A stretch of DNA of 64,000 bases from Alkalithermobacter thermoalcaliphilus JW-YL-7 = DSM 7308 (GTDB lineage Bacteria; Bacillota; Clostridia; Peptostreptococcales; Peptostreptococcaceae): the NCBI GenBank assembly GCA_001584565.1, contig LSFY01000001.1, positions 1,791,174 to 1,855,173 of the forward strand. Reading direction: 5' to 3'. The translations under genes and the position numbers were made by a program. Of the stretch, positions 44,052-55,885 are shown piece by piece (the first letter of the stretch is position 1; every line of letters starts with the position of its first letter). The notes beneath the pieces were generated by a model. That model did no database searches. It worked only from the letters and a program-made list of their open reading frames with translations, and was not told where the DNA came from.

Positions 44052-45335
44052 ATGAAAAAAAAATATGATCAAGACATGAAAAAGCTGCTAACGTATAGGT
44101 GGTTTGTATGGGGAGTACTTGCAATTGCATACATAATAGTATTTTTTCACAGATTAGCAGTAGGAGTTGTAAAAGATGATTTGCAACAAGCATTTAATAT
44201 ATCATCTACTACAATAGGAAATTTAGCTTCTATGTATTTTTATGCTTATATGATAATGCAAGTTCCATCAGGAATATTAGCAGACTCAATAGGAGCAAGA
44301 AAAACTGTTACTATAGGAACATTATTAGCTGGGGTAGGATCTATATTATTTGGGTTTGCTCCAAATATACAAATAGCTTTCATTGGAAGATTATTAGTTG
44401 GAATAGGAGTATCTGTTATATTTATTCCTATGTTAAAGATTCAAACAGAATGGTTTTATACTAAAGAATTTGCAACAATGACAGGGATAACATCTTTTGT
44501 TGGAAATCTTGGAGGAATTATAGCTCAATCTCCTTTAGTTTTACTTTCTGCAGCAATAGGTTGGAGAAATTCATTTATACTAATAGGTATAGTTTCAATA
44601 GGTTTAGCTATAGTTTGTCATCTAGTTATAAGAAATACTCCACAGGATATGAACTTACCGTCAATTGCTCAAATAGAAGGAAGAAAAATAGATAACGAAA
44701 AGATAAATATACCACAGTCGCTCAAAAAAGTACTAAAAAACAAATATACTTGGCCAGGATTTATTGTATTTGCAGGGATGTTTGGACCATTTGTATCACT
44801 TACAGGAGCATGGGGGCAATCATATTTGATAAATGTTTATAATATGGAGTCAGTAAAGGCAGCAAATTATATTACATTAGCAGTATTAGGATTAGCAGTA
44901 GGAAGTATATTTATAGGCAAAATATCTGATAAGGTAGGAAAAAGAAAGCTACCAATGATTGTGGCAGTAACTATAAATGTTATAAGCTGGGGATTGTTAG
45001 TTTTTATTAATAACGGTAAAATTCATGAAATAGCCTTATATCCGTTGATGCTCTTAATAGGTCTTAGCACATCAGCTTTCACATTAACTTGGTCTTGTGT
45101 TAAAGAAATTAATGATCCAAAAATAGCTGGTATATCTACATCTGTTGTAAATACAGGTGGATTTTTAGGAGCAGCAATTTTGCCACCTGTTATTGGAAAT
45201 ATATTAGATAAATATTCTTCAGTTATGGATATTCAATTATTATACCAAAGAGCTTTTATATATGCTTTTATATCTGTTATTATATCTTTGATAGCATCTT
45301 TATTTATAAAAGAGACAAATTGCAAAAATATATAG
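44052..45335 (+). CDS. Major facilitator superfamily transporter
   Basis: 427 residues, twelve predicted membrane helices in two bundles. Signature between helices 2 and 3: DSIGARKTVTIG (a variant of the MFS DRxGRR motif); N-terminal FHRLAVGVVKDDL resembles the OPA/NNP-like branch (NarK, UhpC-type). Substrate cannot be assigned. Start after GGAAGGAG. Faces nhaC with a shared hairpin between them. Confidence 0.85.
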   Translation: MKKKYDQDMKKLLTYRWFVWGVLAIAYIIVFFHRLAVGVVKDDLQQAFNISSTTIGNLASMYFYAYMIMQVPSGILADSIGARKTVTIGTLLAGVGSILFGFAPNIQIAFIGRLLVGIGVSVIFIPMLKIQTEWFYTKEFATMTGITSFVGNLGGIIAQSPLVLLSAAIGWRNSFILIGIVSIGLAIVCHLVIRNTPQDMNLPSIAQIEGRKIDNEKINIPQSLKKVLKNKYTWPGFIVFAGMFGPFVSLTGAWGQSYLINVYNMESVKAANYITLAVLGLAVGSIFIGKISDKVGKRKLPMIVAVTINVISWGLLVFINNGKIHEIALYPLMLLIGLSTSAFTLTWSCVKEINDPKIAGISTSVVNTGGFLGAAILPPVIGNILDKYSSVMDIQLLYQRAFIYAFISVIISLIASLFIKETNCKNI

Positions 45336-45350
45336 AGCCCTTAAGGGCTC
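45331..45350. terminator. Hairpin between MFS gene and nhaC
   Basis: TAGAGCCCTTAAGGGCTCTA is a perfect palindrome overlapping both stop codons. The minus-strand tail TATATTTTTG is T-rich, so it probably terminates nhaC and perhaps the MFS gene too. Confidence 0.75.
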
Positions 45351-46756
45351 TAAACTGTTTCTTCTATTTTCTCTGGAAGTTTTTCCATTGTTATACCTGT
45401 AAATCCATAGAATATAGATATTAAAGGATTTATTAAGTTTAAGAAAGCAAATGGCAAGTAAGCAAAAGGACTTATACCTAGTGTTGCGTACATGTAAGCT
45501 CCACATGTATTCCAAGGAATAAGAGGAGATGTTAAAGTTCCGGAGTCTTCAAGTGCTCTAGATAGATTCTTAGGGTGAAGACCTTTTTTAGCATAAGCAT
45601 CTTTGTACATTCTTCCAGGTATAACTATAGCTAAGTATTGCTCTCCAGTAACTAAGTTTACAAATATACAAGAGAATACAGTTACTAAAACTAGTGATCC
45701 AGTTCCTCTTGCTAATTTTAGTATACTTTCGGCAATTACTTCTAACATTCCTGTTTTTTCTAATATTCCACCTAGAGTTAAAGCACATAAGATTAAAGAA
45801 ACTGTCCACATCATATTGTCAAGTCCACCTTGACTTAAAAGATCATCAACAGTTTGAATTCCTGTATCAGCAACAAATCCATAGTGAGCGGCATCTATAA
45901 TTTCCCCTAAAGATGAACCTTGGAATAAAAATGCAAACAATCCACCAGCTACAGTACCAACTATAAGTCCAGGTAGTGCTGGAACTTTTAATATAACTAT
46001 AATTATTACTAATATAGGTGGTATAAGCATTATAGGACTTATATAGAAATTAGAAGAAAGTGCAGTTAATATTTCATTTATAGAATTACTATCTAAAGAT
46101 TTACCTGCATATTTAGCTCCTACTATACCGTATAAAATTAGTGATATTAATAAAGAAGGACCTGTAGAATAAATCATATGTCTTATGTGTTCAAATAATG
46201 AAGCACCTGACATAGCTGGAGCAAGGTTGGTTGTATCTGATAAAGGAGACATTTTATCACCAAAATAAGCTCCTGAGATTATAGCACCAGCAACTATAGG
46301 TAAAGGAATTCCAAGACCCTGCCCTACACCTAAAAGAGCAATACCAACAGTACCAGCAGTAGTCCATGATGAGCCTGTAGAAAGGGAAACAATAGAACAT
46401 ATTAATGTAGTAGCAACAAGGAATATACCAGGAGATAATATTTGAAGTCCATAAAATATCATAGTAGGAACAACTCCACTTAGTATCCATGTTCCTATTA
46501 TTGTACCTACAACCATCAATATTAATATAGATTGCATAGCCATATTAATAGTTTTAAATATACCTTCTTCAAGTTCGTTCCATGAATATCCAAGTCTTAA
46601 GGTAGCCATAAGGCCAGCGATTATAATTCCCCCGATAATAGGGATATGTGGAGATGCATCATACTTAAATACAGCAACAGATAAAAATATTATAAGGGCT
46701 AATATAGGTATAATAGCTTCTGTCAATGTAGCTTTACGCTTGGGTTTACTCGACAT
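45350..46756 (-). CDS. nhaC: Na+/H+ antiporter NhaC
   Basis: 468 residues, about eleven membrane helices. Typical NhaC sequence blocks: STGSSWTTAGTVGIALLGVG, ISGAYFGDKMSPLSDTTNLA and GTLTSPLIPWNTCGAYM. Exchanges sodium for protons, for pH and sodium homeostasis. Start ATG at 46756 has AGGAG 8 nt upstream; a GTG at 46765 is too close to it. The 5' region holds a candidate promoter overlapping a dyad. Confidence 0.93.
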   Translation of the reverse strand: MSSKPKRKATLTEAIIPILALIIFLSVAVFKYDASPHIPIIGGIIIAGLMATLRLGYSWNELEEGIFKTINMAMQSILILMVVGTIIGTWILSGVVPTMIFYGLQILSPGIFLVATTLICSIVSLSTGSSWTTAGTVGIALLGVGQGLGIPLPIVAGAIISGAYFGDKMSPLSDTTNLAPAMSGASLFEHIRHMIYSTGPSLLISLILYGIVGAKYAGKSLDSNSINEILTALSSNFYISPIMLIPPILVIIIVILKVPALPGLIVGTVAGGLFAFLFQGSSLGEIIDAAHYGFVADTGIQTVDDLLSQGGLDNMMWTVSLILCALTLGGILEKTGMLEVIAESILKLARGTGSLVLVTVFSCIFVNLVTGEQYLAIVIPGRMYKDAYAKKGLHPKNLSRALEDSGTLTSPLIPWNTCGAYMYATLGISPFAYLPFAFLNLINPLISIFYGFTGITMEKLPEKIEETV

Positions 46757-46781
46757 ACATACCACTCCTTTAAATAATTTT

Positions 46782-46826
46782 TAGCACATATATTTATTAA
46801 TTATGTGCTATATAAAATTGTTTCAA
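46782..46826 (-). promoter_or_regulatory. Candidate nhaC promoter with overlapping dyad
   Basis: Minus-strand TTGAAA (46826-46821), 17-bp spacer, TAATTA (46803-46798). The inverted repeat TAGCACATA/TATGTGCTA (46782-46790 with 46802-46810) covers the -10 and could be an operator or a 5'-UTR hairpin. Both readings are tentative. Confidence 0.4.
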
Positions 46827-46978
46827 CAATAGTATCTAGTATGGTATAATAATATGATATAAAAATTATTATTATGTCTTTATAAATAAACTTTTTTAAT
46901 AAATAGTGGAATGAAAATAGTGTAAGGCAGTTATATTAAGAAGTTGAATTATATAGAAAAATTTTGAGCAAAAAAGTA
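46827..46978 (+). other. Gene-free A/T-rich region upstream of rRNA operon 2
   Basis: Completes the 332-bp gap between nhaC and 16S. Besides the nhaC promoter and the rRNA promoter it holds an extended -10 (TGGTATAAT, 46842-46850) that could be an additional upstream rRNA promoter. No ORF or RNA motif seen. Confidence 0.4.
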
Positions 46979-47007
46979 TTGACTAGTATAAGAAAAGATG
47001 ATATATT
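46979..47007 (+). promoter_or_regulatory. rRNA operon 2 promoter
   Basis: TTGACT (46979-46984), 17-bp spacer, TATATT (47002-47007) preceded by TGA. Same architecture and downstream leader as operon 1. Confidence 0.85.
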
Positions 47008-47088
47008 ATTACTTGTCGTTAAGACAGGTAGATGAACTTTGAAAATTAAACAGCAGGTAATTAAGCCAGTTACTAAATATAAAAGTTA

Positions 47089-51755
<4,667 letters not shown>

Positions 51756-51794
51756 AAAATGCTATGCAGTTTTGAAAGTGTTAATATTTGGATA

Positions 51795-51823
51795 TTGACA
51801 CTTGAAAATAAAAATGCTAAAAT
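51795..51823 (+). promoter_or_regulatory. Putative internal promoter between 23S and 5S, operon 2
   Basis: TTGACA (51795-51800), 17-bp spacer, TAAAAT (51818-51823) with TGC before the -10. Absent from the equivalent spacer of operon 1. It could drive 5S and the tRNA array on their own. The TTGACA also forms part of a hairpin (AGTGTTAATAT/ATATTGACACT), so it may instead be a processing element. Confidence 0.45.
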
Positions 51824-51847
51824 AAAAATCCTGATGGATGATGCAAA

Positions 51848-51963
<116 letters not shown>

Positions 51964-51969
51964 TTGTGT

Positions 51970-52044
<75 letters not shown>

Positions 52045-52051
52045 ATAAAAT

Positions 52052-52140
52052 GCCGAGGTGGCGGAACTGGCAGACGCACAGGACTTAAAATCCTGCGGTC
52101 CTTACAGACCGTACCGGTTCGATTCCGGTCCTCGGCACCA
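52052..52140 (+). tRNA. tRNA-Leu(TAA)
   Basis: 89 nt with variable arm, anticodon TAA, CCA encoded. Absent from the second block. Confidence 0.97.
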
Positions 52141-52146
52141 CAACAT

Positions 52147-52222
<76 letters not shown>

Positions 52223-52224
52223 AT

Positions 52225-52299
52225 GGCCCATTGGTCAAGCGGTTAAGACACCGCCCTTTCACGGCGGTAACAGGGGTTCGAATCCCCTATGGGTCACCA
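52225..52299 (+). tRNA. tRNA-Glu(TTC)
   Basis: 75 nt, anticodon TTC in loop CTTTCAC, CCA encoded. First member of the duplicated segment. Confidence 0.97.
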
Positions 52300-52307
52300 A
52301 ATAAAGT

Positions 52308-52383
52308 GGGATCATAGCTCAGCTGGGAGAGCACCTGCCTTACAAGCAGGGGGTCACAGGTTCGATCCCTGTTGATCCCACCA
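52308..52383 (+). tRNA. tRNA-Val(TAC)
   Basis: 76 nt, anticodon TAC, CCA encoded. The same gene occurs again at 53842 and 54146. Confidence 0.97.
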
Positions 52384-52390
52384 ATAAAAT

Positions 52391-52467
52391 GGCCTGGTAG
52401 TTCAGTTGGTTAGAATGCCAGCCTGTCACGCTGGAGGTCGAGGGTTCGAGTCCCTTCCAGGTCGCCA
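52391..52467 (+). tRNA. tRNA-Asp(GTC)
   Basis: 77 nt, anticodon GTC in loop CTGTCAC, CCA encoded. Confidence 0.97.
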
Positions 52468-52478
52468 AAATTCAATAT

Positions 52479-52554
52479 GCTGGTGTAGCTCAATTGGCAG
52501 AGCAGCTGACTTGTAATCAGCAGGTTGCGGGTTCGAGTCCCATCACCAGCTCCA
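52479..52554 (+). tRNA. tRNA-Thr(TGT)
   Basis: 76 nt, anticodon TGT in loop CTTGTAA, CCA encoded. Confidence 0.97.
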
Positions 52555-52559
52555 AATTA

Positions 52560-52644
52560 GGAGGGGTTCCCGAGTGGCCAAAGGGGGCAGACTGTAAATC
52601 TGTTGGCAACGCCTTCACTGGTTCGAATCCAGTCCCCTCCACCA
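52560..52644 (+). tRNA. tRNA-Tyr(GTA)
   Basis: 85 nt with long variable arm, anticodon GTA, CCA encoded. Confidence 0.97.
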
Positions 52645-52658
52645 ACTAAAAAAAACAT

Positions 52659-52741
52659 GCGGGTGTGGCGGAATTGGCAGACGCACTAGACTTAGGATCT
52701 AGCGGGCAACCGTGGGGGTTCAAGTCCCTCCACCCGCACCA
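52659..52741 (+). tRNA. tRNA-Leu(TAG)
   Basis: 83 nt with variable arm, anticodon TAG, CCA encoded. Confidence 0.97.
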
Positions 52742-52746
52742 CATAT

Positions 52747-52821
52747 GCGGAAGTGGCTCAGTGGTAGAGCATCGCCTTGCCAAGGCGAGGGTCGCGAGTT
52801 CGAATCTCGTCTTCCGCTCCA
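52747..52821 (+). tRNA. tRNA-Gly(GCC)
   Basis: 75 nt, anticodon GCC in loop TTGCCAA, CCA encoded. Confidence 0.97.
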
Positions 52822-52836
52822 TGACACTATGAATAT

Positions 52837-52910
52837 GCGGGTGTAGCTCAGTGGTAGAGTTCCGGCCTTCCAAGCCGGCTGCGAGGGTTCGATCCCCTTC
52901 ACCCGCTCCA
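52837..52910 (+). tRNA. tRNA-Gly(TCC)
   Basis: 74 nt, anticodon TCC in loop CTTCCAA, CCA encoded. Confidence 0.97.
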
Positions 52911-52914
52911 ATAT

Positions 52915-52991
52915 GTGCCTGTAGCTCAGCTGGATAGAGCAGTGGCCTTCTAAGCCACGTGTCAGGGGTTCGAATCCCTTCAGGCACGCCA
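52915..52991 (+). tRNA. tRNA-Arg(TCT)
   Basis: 77 nt, anticodon TCT, CCA encoded. Confidence 0.97.
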
Positions 52992-52997
52992 TAATTT

Positions 52998-53073
52998 TGG
53001 GGATTCGCCAAGTCGGTAAGGCACAGGACTTTGACTCCTGCATTCGCTGGTTCGAGTCCAGCATCCCCAGCCA
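52998..53073 (+). tRNA. tRNA-Gln(TTG)
   Basis: 76 nt, anticodon TTG in loop CTTTGAC, CCA encoded. Confidence 0.97.
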
Positions 53074-53082
53074 ACTTAATAA

Positions 53083-53158
53083 GACCCATTAGCTCAGTAG
53101 GTAGAGCACCTGACTTTTAATCAGGGTGTCCCGCGTTCGAGTCGCGGATGGGTCACCA
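53083..53158 (+). tRNA. tRNA-Lys(TTT)
   Basis: 76 nt, anticodon TTT, CCA encoded; acceptor GACCCAT. Confidence 0.97.
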
Positions 53159-53163
53159 ACTAA

Positions 53164-53252
53164 GGAGGGGTGTCCGAGTGGTTTAAGGAGCTGGTCTTGA
53201 AAACCAGTGACTCCGCAAGGGGCCGTGGGTTCGAATCCCACCCCCTCCGCCA
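53164..53252 (+). tRNA. tRNA-Ser(TGA)
   Basis: 89 nt with long variable arm, anticodon TGA, CCA encoded. Confidence 0.97.
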
Positions 53253-53260
53253 ATTAGAAA

Positions 53261-53336
53261 GCCCAGATAGCTCAGTCGGTAGAGCAGGGGACTGAAAATC
53301 CCCGTGTCGGTGGTTCGATTCCGCCTCTGGGCACCA
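53261..53336 (+). tRNA. tRNA-Phe(GAA)
   Basis: 76 nt, anticodon GAA, CCA encoded. Confidence 0.97.
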
Positions 53337-53341
53337 TACAT

Positions 53342-53418
53342 GGCGGCATAGCTCAGTTGGCTAGAGCGTTCGGTTCATACCCGAAAGGTCACTAGTTCGA
53401 ATCTAGTTGCCGCTACCA
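53342..53418 (+). tRNA. tRNA-Met(CAT), elongator
   Basis: 77 nt, anticodon CAT. The GGCGGCA acceptor and CGCTACCA end resemble the B. subtilis elongator tRNA-Met. Confidence 0.9.
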
Positions 53419-53423
53419 TATGG

Positions 53424-53500
53424 GGGCCTTTAGCTCAGTTGGTTAGAGCGTCCGGCTCATAACCGGCAGGTCCGGGGTTCGAGTCCCTGAAGGCCCACCA
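53424..53500 (+). tRNA. tRNA-Ile2(CAT, lysidine-modified)
   Basis: 77 nt, gene anticodon CAT, acceptor GGGCCTT. Resembles B. subtilis tRNA-Ile2 (GGACCTTTAGCTCAGTTGG), whose C34 is changed to lysidine by TilS to read AUA. Confidence 0.85.
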
Positions 53501-53509
53501 ATTTAATGT

Positions 53510-53586
53510 CGAGGTGTAGCGCAGTTTGGTAGCGCACGTGGTTTGGGACCATGGGGCCGGGGGTTCGAGTCCCTCCACCTCGACCA
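53510..53586 (+). tRNA. tRNA-Pro(TGG)
   Basis: 77 nt, anticodon TGG in loop TTTGGGA, CCA encoded. Confidence 0.97.
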
Positions 53587-53596
53587 AAATATATGT

Positions 53597-53674
53597 GGTG
53601 AATATAGCTCAGTTGGTTAGAGCGCCAGATTGTGGCTCTGGAGGTCGTGGGTTCGACTCCCATTATTCACCCCA
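53597..53674 (+). tRNA. tRNA-His(GTG)
   Basis: 78 nt counting the extra G-1 that pairs with C73, anticodon GTG, CCA encoded. Last member of the duplicated segment. Confidence 0.95.
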
Positions 53675-53678
53675 ATAA

Positions 53679-53754
53679 GACTCATTAGCTCAGTCGGTAG
53701 AGCACCTGACTTTTAATCAGGGTGTCCCGCGTTCGAGTCGCGGATGAGTCACCA
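53679..53754 (+). tRNA. tRNA-Lys(TTT), second gene of block 1
   Basis: 76 nt, anticodon TTT. Differs from the first Lys gene in the acceptor (GACTCAT) and D loop. No equivalent in block 2. Confidence 0.97.
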
Positions 53755-53763
53755 TTTCATCTA

Positions 53764-53837
53764 GGCGGCATAGCCAAGTGGTAAGGCAGAGGACTGCAAC
53801 TCCTTCATCCCCAGTTCAAATCTGGGTGCCGCCTCCA
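53764..53837 (+). tRNA. tRNA-Cys(GCA)
   Basis: 74 nt, anticodon GCA, CCA encoded. T loop reads TTCAAAT where the second copy has TTCGAAT. Confidence 0.96.
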
Positions 53838-53841
53838 AAGT

Positions 53842-53917
53842 GGGATCATAGCTCAGCTGGGAGAGCACCTGCCTTACAAGCAGGGGGTCACAGGTTCGAT
53901 CCCTGTTGATCCCACCA
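53842..53917 (+). tRNA. tRNA-Val(TAC), second gene of block 1
   Basis: 76 nt, identical to the Val gene at 52308; last tRNA of block 1. Confidence 0.97.
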
Positions 53918-53925
53918 AAAATATA

Positions 53926-53954
53926 TTGACAAGCCATAAGAAAAGTGGTATATT
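53926..53954 (+). promoter_or_regulatory. Promoter of tRNA block 2
   Basis: TTGACA (53926-53931), 17-bp spacer, TATATT (53949-53954), like the rRNA promoters. It lies in the only long gap between the two blocks, 30 bp before tRNA-Asn. Confidence 0.85.
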
Positions 53955-53983
53955 GTTTATGTTGTTAGGTTAAAGTTTAATGT

Positions 53984-54058
<75 letters not shown>

Positions 54059-54062
54059 ACAT

Positions 54063-54137
54063 GGCCCATTGGTCAAGCGGTTAAGACACCGCCCTTTCAC
54101 GGCGGTAACAGGGGTTCGAATCCCCTATGGGTCACCA
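54063..54137 (+). tRNA. tRNA-Glu(TTC), block 2
   Basis: 75 nt, anticodon TTC. Follows Asn directly; Leu(TAA) and fMet are missing here. Confidence 0.97.
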
Positions 54138-54145
54138 AATAAAGT

Positions 54146-54221
54146 GGGATCATAGCTCAGCTGGGAGAGCACCTGCCTTACAAGCAGGGGGTCACAGGTT
54201 CGATCCCTGTTGATCCCACCA
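54146..54221 (+). tRNA. tRNA-Val(TAC), block 2
   Basis: 76 nt, anticodon TAC, same as block 1. Confidence 0.97.
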
Positions 54222-54228
54222 ATAAAAT

Positions 54229-54305
54229 GGCCTGGTAGTTCAGTTGGTTAGAATGCCAGCCTGTCACGCTGGAGGTCGAGGGTTCGAGTCCCTTCCAGGT
54301 CGCCA
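54229..54305 (+). tRNA. tRNA-Asp(GTC), block 2
   Basis: 77 nt, anticodon GTC, same as block 1. Confidence 0.97.
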
Positions 54306-54316
54306 AAATTCAATAT

Positions 54317-54392
54317 GCTGGTGTAGCTCAATTGGCAGAGCAGCTGACTTGTAATCAGCAGGTTGCGGGTTCGAGTCCCATCACCAGCTCCA
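54317..54392 (+). tRNA. tRNA-Thr(TGT), block 2
   Basis: 76 nt, anticodon TGT, same as block 1. Confidence 0.97.
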
Positions 54393-54397
54393 AATTA

Positions 54398-54482
54398 GGA
54401 GGGGTTCCCGAGTGGCCAAAGGGGGCAGACTGTAAATCTGTTGGCAACGCCTTCACTGGTTCGAATCCAGTCCCCTCCACCA
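54398..54482 (+). tRNA. tRNA-Tyr(GTA), block 2
   Basis: 85 nt, anticodon GTA. The A-run after it is one base shorter than in block 1. Confidence 0.97.
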
Positions 54483-54495
54483 ACTAAAAAAACAT

Positions 54496-54578
54496 GCGGG
54501 TGTGGCGGAATTGGCAGACGCACTAGACTTAGGATCTAGCGGGCAACCGTGGGGGTTCAAGTCCCTCCACCCGCACCA
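54496..54578 (+). tRNA. tRNA-Leu(TAG), block 2
   Basis: 83 nt, anticodon TAG, same as block 1. Confidence 0.97.
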
Positions 54579-54583
54579 CATAT

Positions 54584-54658
54584 GCGGAAGTGGCTCAGTG
54601 GTAGAGCATCGCCTTGCCAAGGCGAGGGTCGCGAGTTCGAATCTCGTCTTCCGCTCCA
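54584..54658 (+). tRNA. tRNA-Gly(GCC), block 2
   Basis: 75 nt, anticodon GCC, same as block 1. Confidence 0.97.
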
Positions 54659-54673
54659 TGACACTATGAATAC

Positions 54674-54747
54674 GCGGGTGTAGCTCAGTGGTAGAGTTCC
54701 GGCCTTCCAAGCCGGCTGCGAGGGTTCGATCCCCTTCACCCGCTCCA
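54674..54747 (+). tRNA. tRNA-Gly(TCC), block 2
   Basis: 74 nt, anticodon TCC; the base before it differs from block 1 (C for T). Confidence 0.97.
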
Positions 54748-54751
54748 ATAT

Positions 54752-54828
54752 GTGCCTGTAGCTCAGCTGGATAGAGCAGTGGCCTTCTAAGCCACGTGTC
54801 AGGGGTTCGAATCCCTTCAGGCACGCCA
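54752..54828 (+). tRNA. tRNA-Arg(TCT), block 2
   Basis: 77 nt, anticodon TCT, same as block 1. Confidence 0.97.
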
Positions 54829-54834
54829 TAATTT

Positions 54835-54910
54835 TGGGGATTCGCCAAGTCGGTAAGGCACAGGACTTTGACTCCTGCATTCGCTGGTTCGAGTCCAGCA
54901 TCCCCAGCCA
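54835..54910 (+). tRNA. tRNA-Gln(TTG), block 2
   Basis: 76 nt, anticodon TTG, same as block 1. Confidence 0.97.
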
Positions 54911-54919
54911 ACTTAATAA

Positions 54920-54995
54920 GACCCATTAGCTCAGTAGGTAGAGCACCTGACTTTTAATCAGGGTGTCCCGCGTTCGAGTCGCGGATGGGTCACCA
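54920..54995 (+). tRNA. tRNA-Lys(TTT), block 2
   Basis: 76 nt, anticodon TTT, same as the first Lys gene of block 1. Confidence 0.97.
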
Positions 54996-55000
54996 ACTAA

Positions 55001-55089
55001 GGAGGGGTGTCCGAGTGGTTTAAGGAGCTGGTCTTGAAAACCAGTGACTCCGCAAGGGGCCGTGGGTTCGAATCCCACCCCCTCCGCCA
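55001..55089 (+). tRNA. tRNA-Ser(TGA), block 2
   Basis: 89 nt, anticodon TGA, same as block 1. Confidence 0.97.
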
Positions 55090-55097
55090 ATTAAAAA

Positions 55098-55173
55098 GCC
55101 CAGATAGCTCAGTCGGTAGAGCAGGGGACTGAAAATCCCCGTGTCGGTGGTTCGATTCCGCCTCTGGGCACCA
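55098..55173 (+). tRNA. tRNA-Phe(GAA), block 2
   Basis: 76 nt, anticodon GAA; the spacer before it has one G-to-A change relative to block 1. Confidence 0.97.
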
Positions 55174-55178
55174 TACAT

Positions 55179-55255
55179 GGCGGCATAGCTCAGTTGGCTA
55201 GAGCGTTCGGTTCATACCCGAAAGGTCACTAGTTCGAATCTAGTTGCCGCTACCA
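55179..55255 (+). tRNA. tRNA-Met(CAT), elongator, block 2
   Basis: 77 nt, anticodon CAT, same as block 1. Confidence 0.9.
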
Positions 55256-55260
55256 TATGG

Positions 55261-55337
55261 GGGCCTTTAGCTCAGTTGGTTAGAGCGTCCGGCTCATAAC
55301 CGGCAGGTCCGGGGTTCGAGTCCCTGAAGGCCCACCA
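55261..55337 (+). tRNA. tRNA-Ile2(CAT), block 2
   Basis: 77 nt, gene anticodon CAT, presumed lysidine-modified; same as block 1. Confidence 0.85.
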
Positions 55338-55346
55338 ATTTAATGT

Positions 55347-55423
55347 CGAGGTGTAGCGCAGTTTGGTAGCGCACGTGGTTTGGGACCATGGGGCCGGGGG
55401 TTCGAGTCCCTCCACCTCGACCA
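55347..55423 (+). tRNA. tRNA-Pro(TGG), block 2
   Basis: 77 nt, anticodon TGG, same as block 1. Confidence 0.97.
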
Positions 55424-55433
55424 AAATATATGT

Positions 55434-55511
55434 GGTGAATATAGCTCAGTTGGTTAGAGCGCCAGATTGTGGCTCTGGAGGTCGTGGGTTCGACTCCCAT
55501 TATTCACCCCA
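55434..55511 (+). tRNA. tRNA-His(GTG), block 2
   Basis: 78 nt including G-1, anticodon GTG. Similarity to block 1 ends here. Confidence 0.95.
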
Positions 55512-55562
55512 ATTTTTTATGAATATTTGTTTGTATAACTTAATATAATATATATATAACGA

Positions 55563-55636
55563 GGCGGCATAGCCAAGTGGTAAGGCAGAGGACTGCAACT
55601 CCTTCATCCCCAGTTCGAATCTGGGTGCCGCCTCCA
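55563..55636 (+). tRNA. tRNA-Cys(GCA), second copy
   Basis: 74 nt, anticodon GCA. Separated from His by a 51-bp A/T-rich gap that block 1 lacks at this point. Confidence 0.97.
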
Positions 55637-55653
55637 TTTTTTTATGTTAATAT

Positions 55654-55730
55654 GCGCCTATAGCTCAACTGGATAGAGTGTCTGACTACGAATCAGAAGG
55701 TTGGGGGTTCGAGTCCCTCTGGGCGCACCA
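55654..55730 (+). tRNA. tRNA-Arg(ACG)
   Basis: 77 nt, anticodon ACG in loop CTACGAA; A34 must be deaminated by TadA (37384-37836) to read CGN codons. Last tRNA of the array; only copy here. Confidence 0.97.
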
Positions 55731-55885
55731 TTAATAATAAAGGCTCTTTGTCAATAGTTGGGGTAGGGTTGACATCAATCCTACTCCATTACTATATTTG
55801 AACCTATTTTAATATAGCCATAGAGTTTTGCATGTTTTTGGGTACACTAAATAAACCTAACTAAAATGTAGGAATTTTATGGTAT

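Larger units (their letters stand above)
52225..53674 (+). repeat. Tandem duplicated tRNA segment, unit 1
   Basis: Glu to His, seventeen tRNA genes in the same order and with nearly identical spacers as 54063-55511. The differences seen are one indel in an A-run and a few single bases, so the duplication is recent or kept alike by gene conversion. Confidence 0.9.
54063..55511 (+). repeat. Tandem duplicated tRNA segment, unit 2
   Basis: Second copy of the Glu-to-His segment, 1449 bp against 1450 bp in unit 1. Confidence 0.9.

Noticed and set aside
52646-53089. 147-residue minus-strand ORF with RGLDSNQ/GIRTPD-like text, and its copy at 54453-54926
   Set aside because: It is the antisense reading of the tRNA genes; such proteins are well-known database artefacts. 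The tRNA folds explain the sequence.
53457-53663. Minus-strand [16 protein letters not shown] and its copy at 55294-55500
   Set aside because: Antisense of tRNA-Ile2, Pro and His genes; no ribosome binding site or family.
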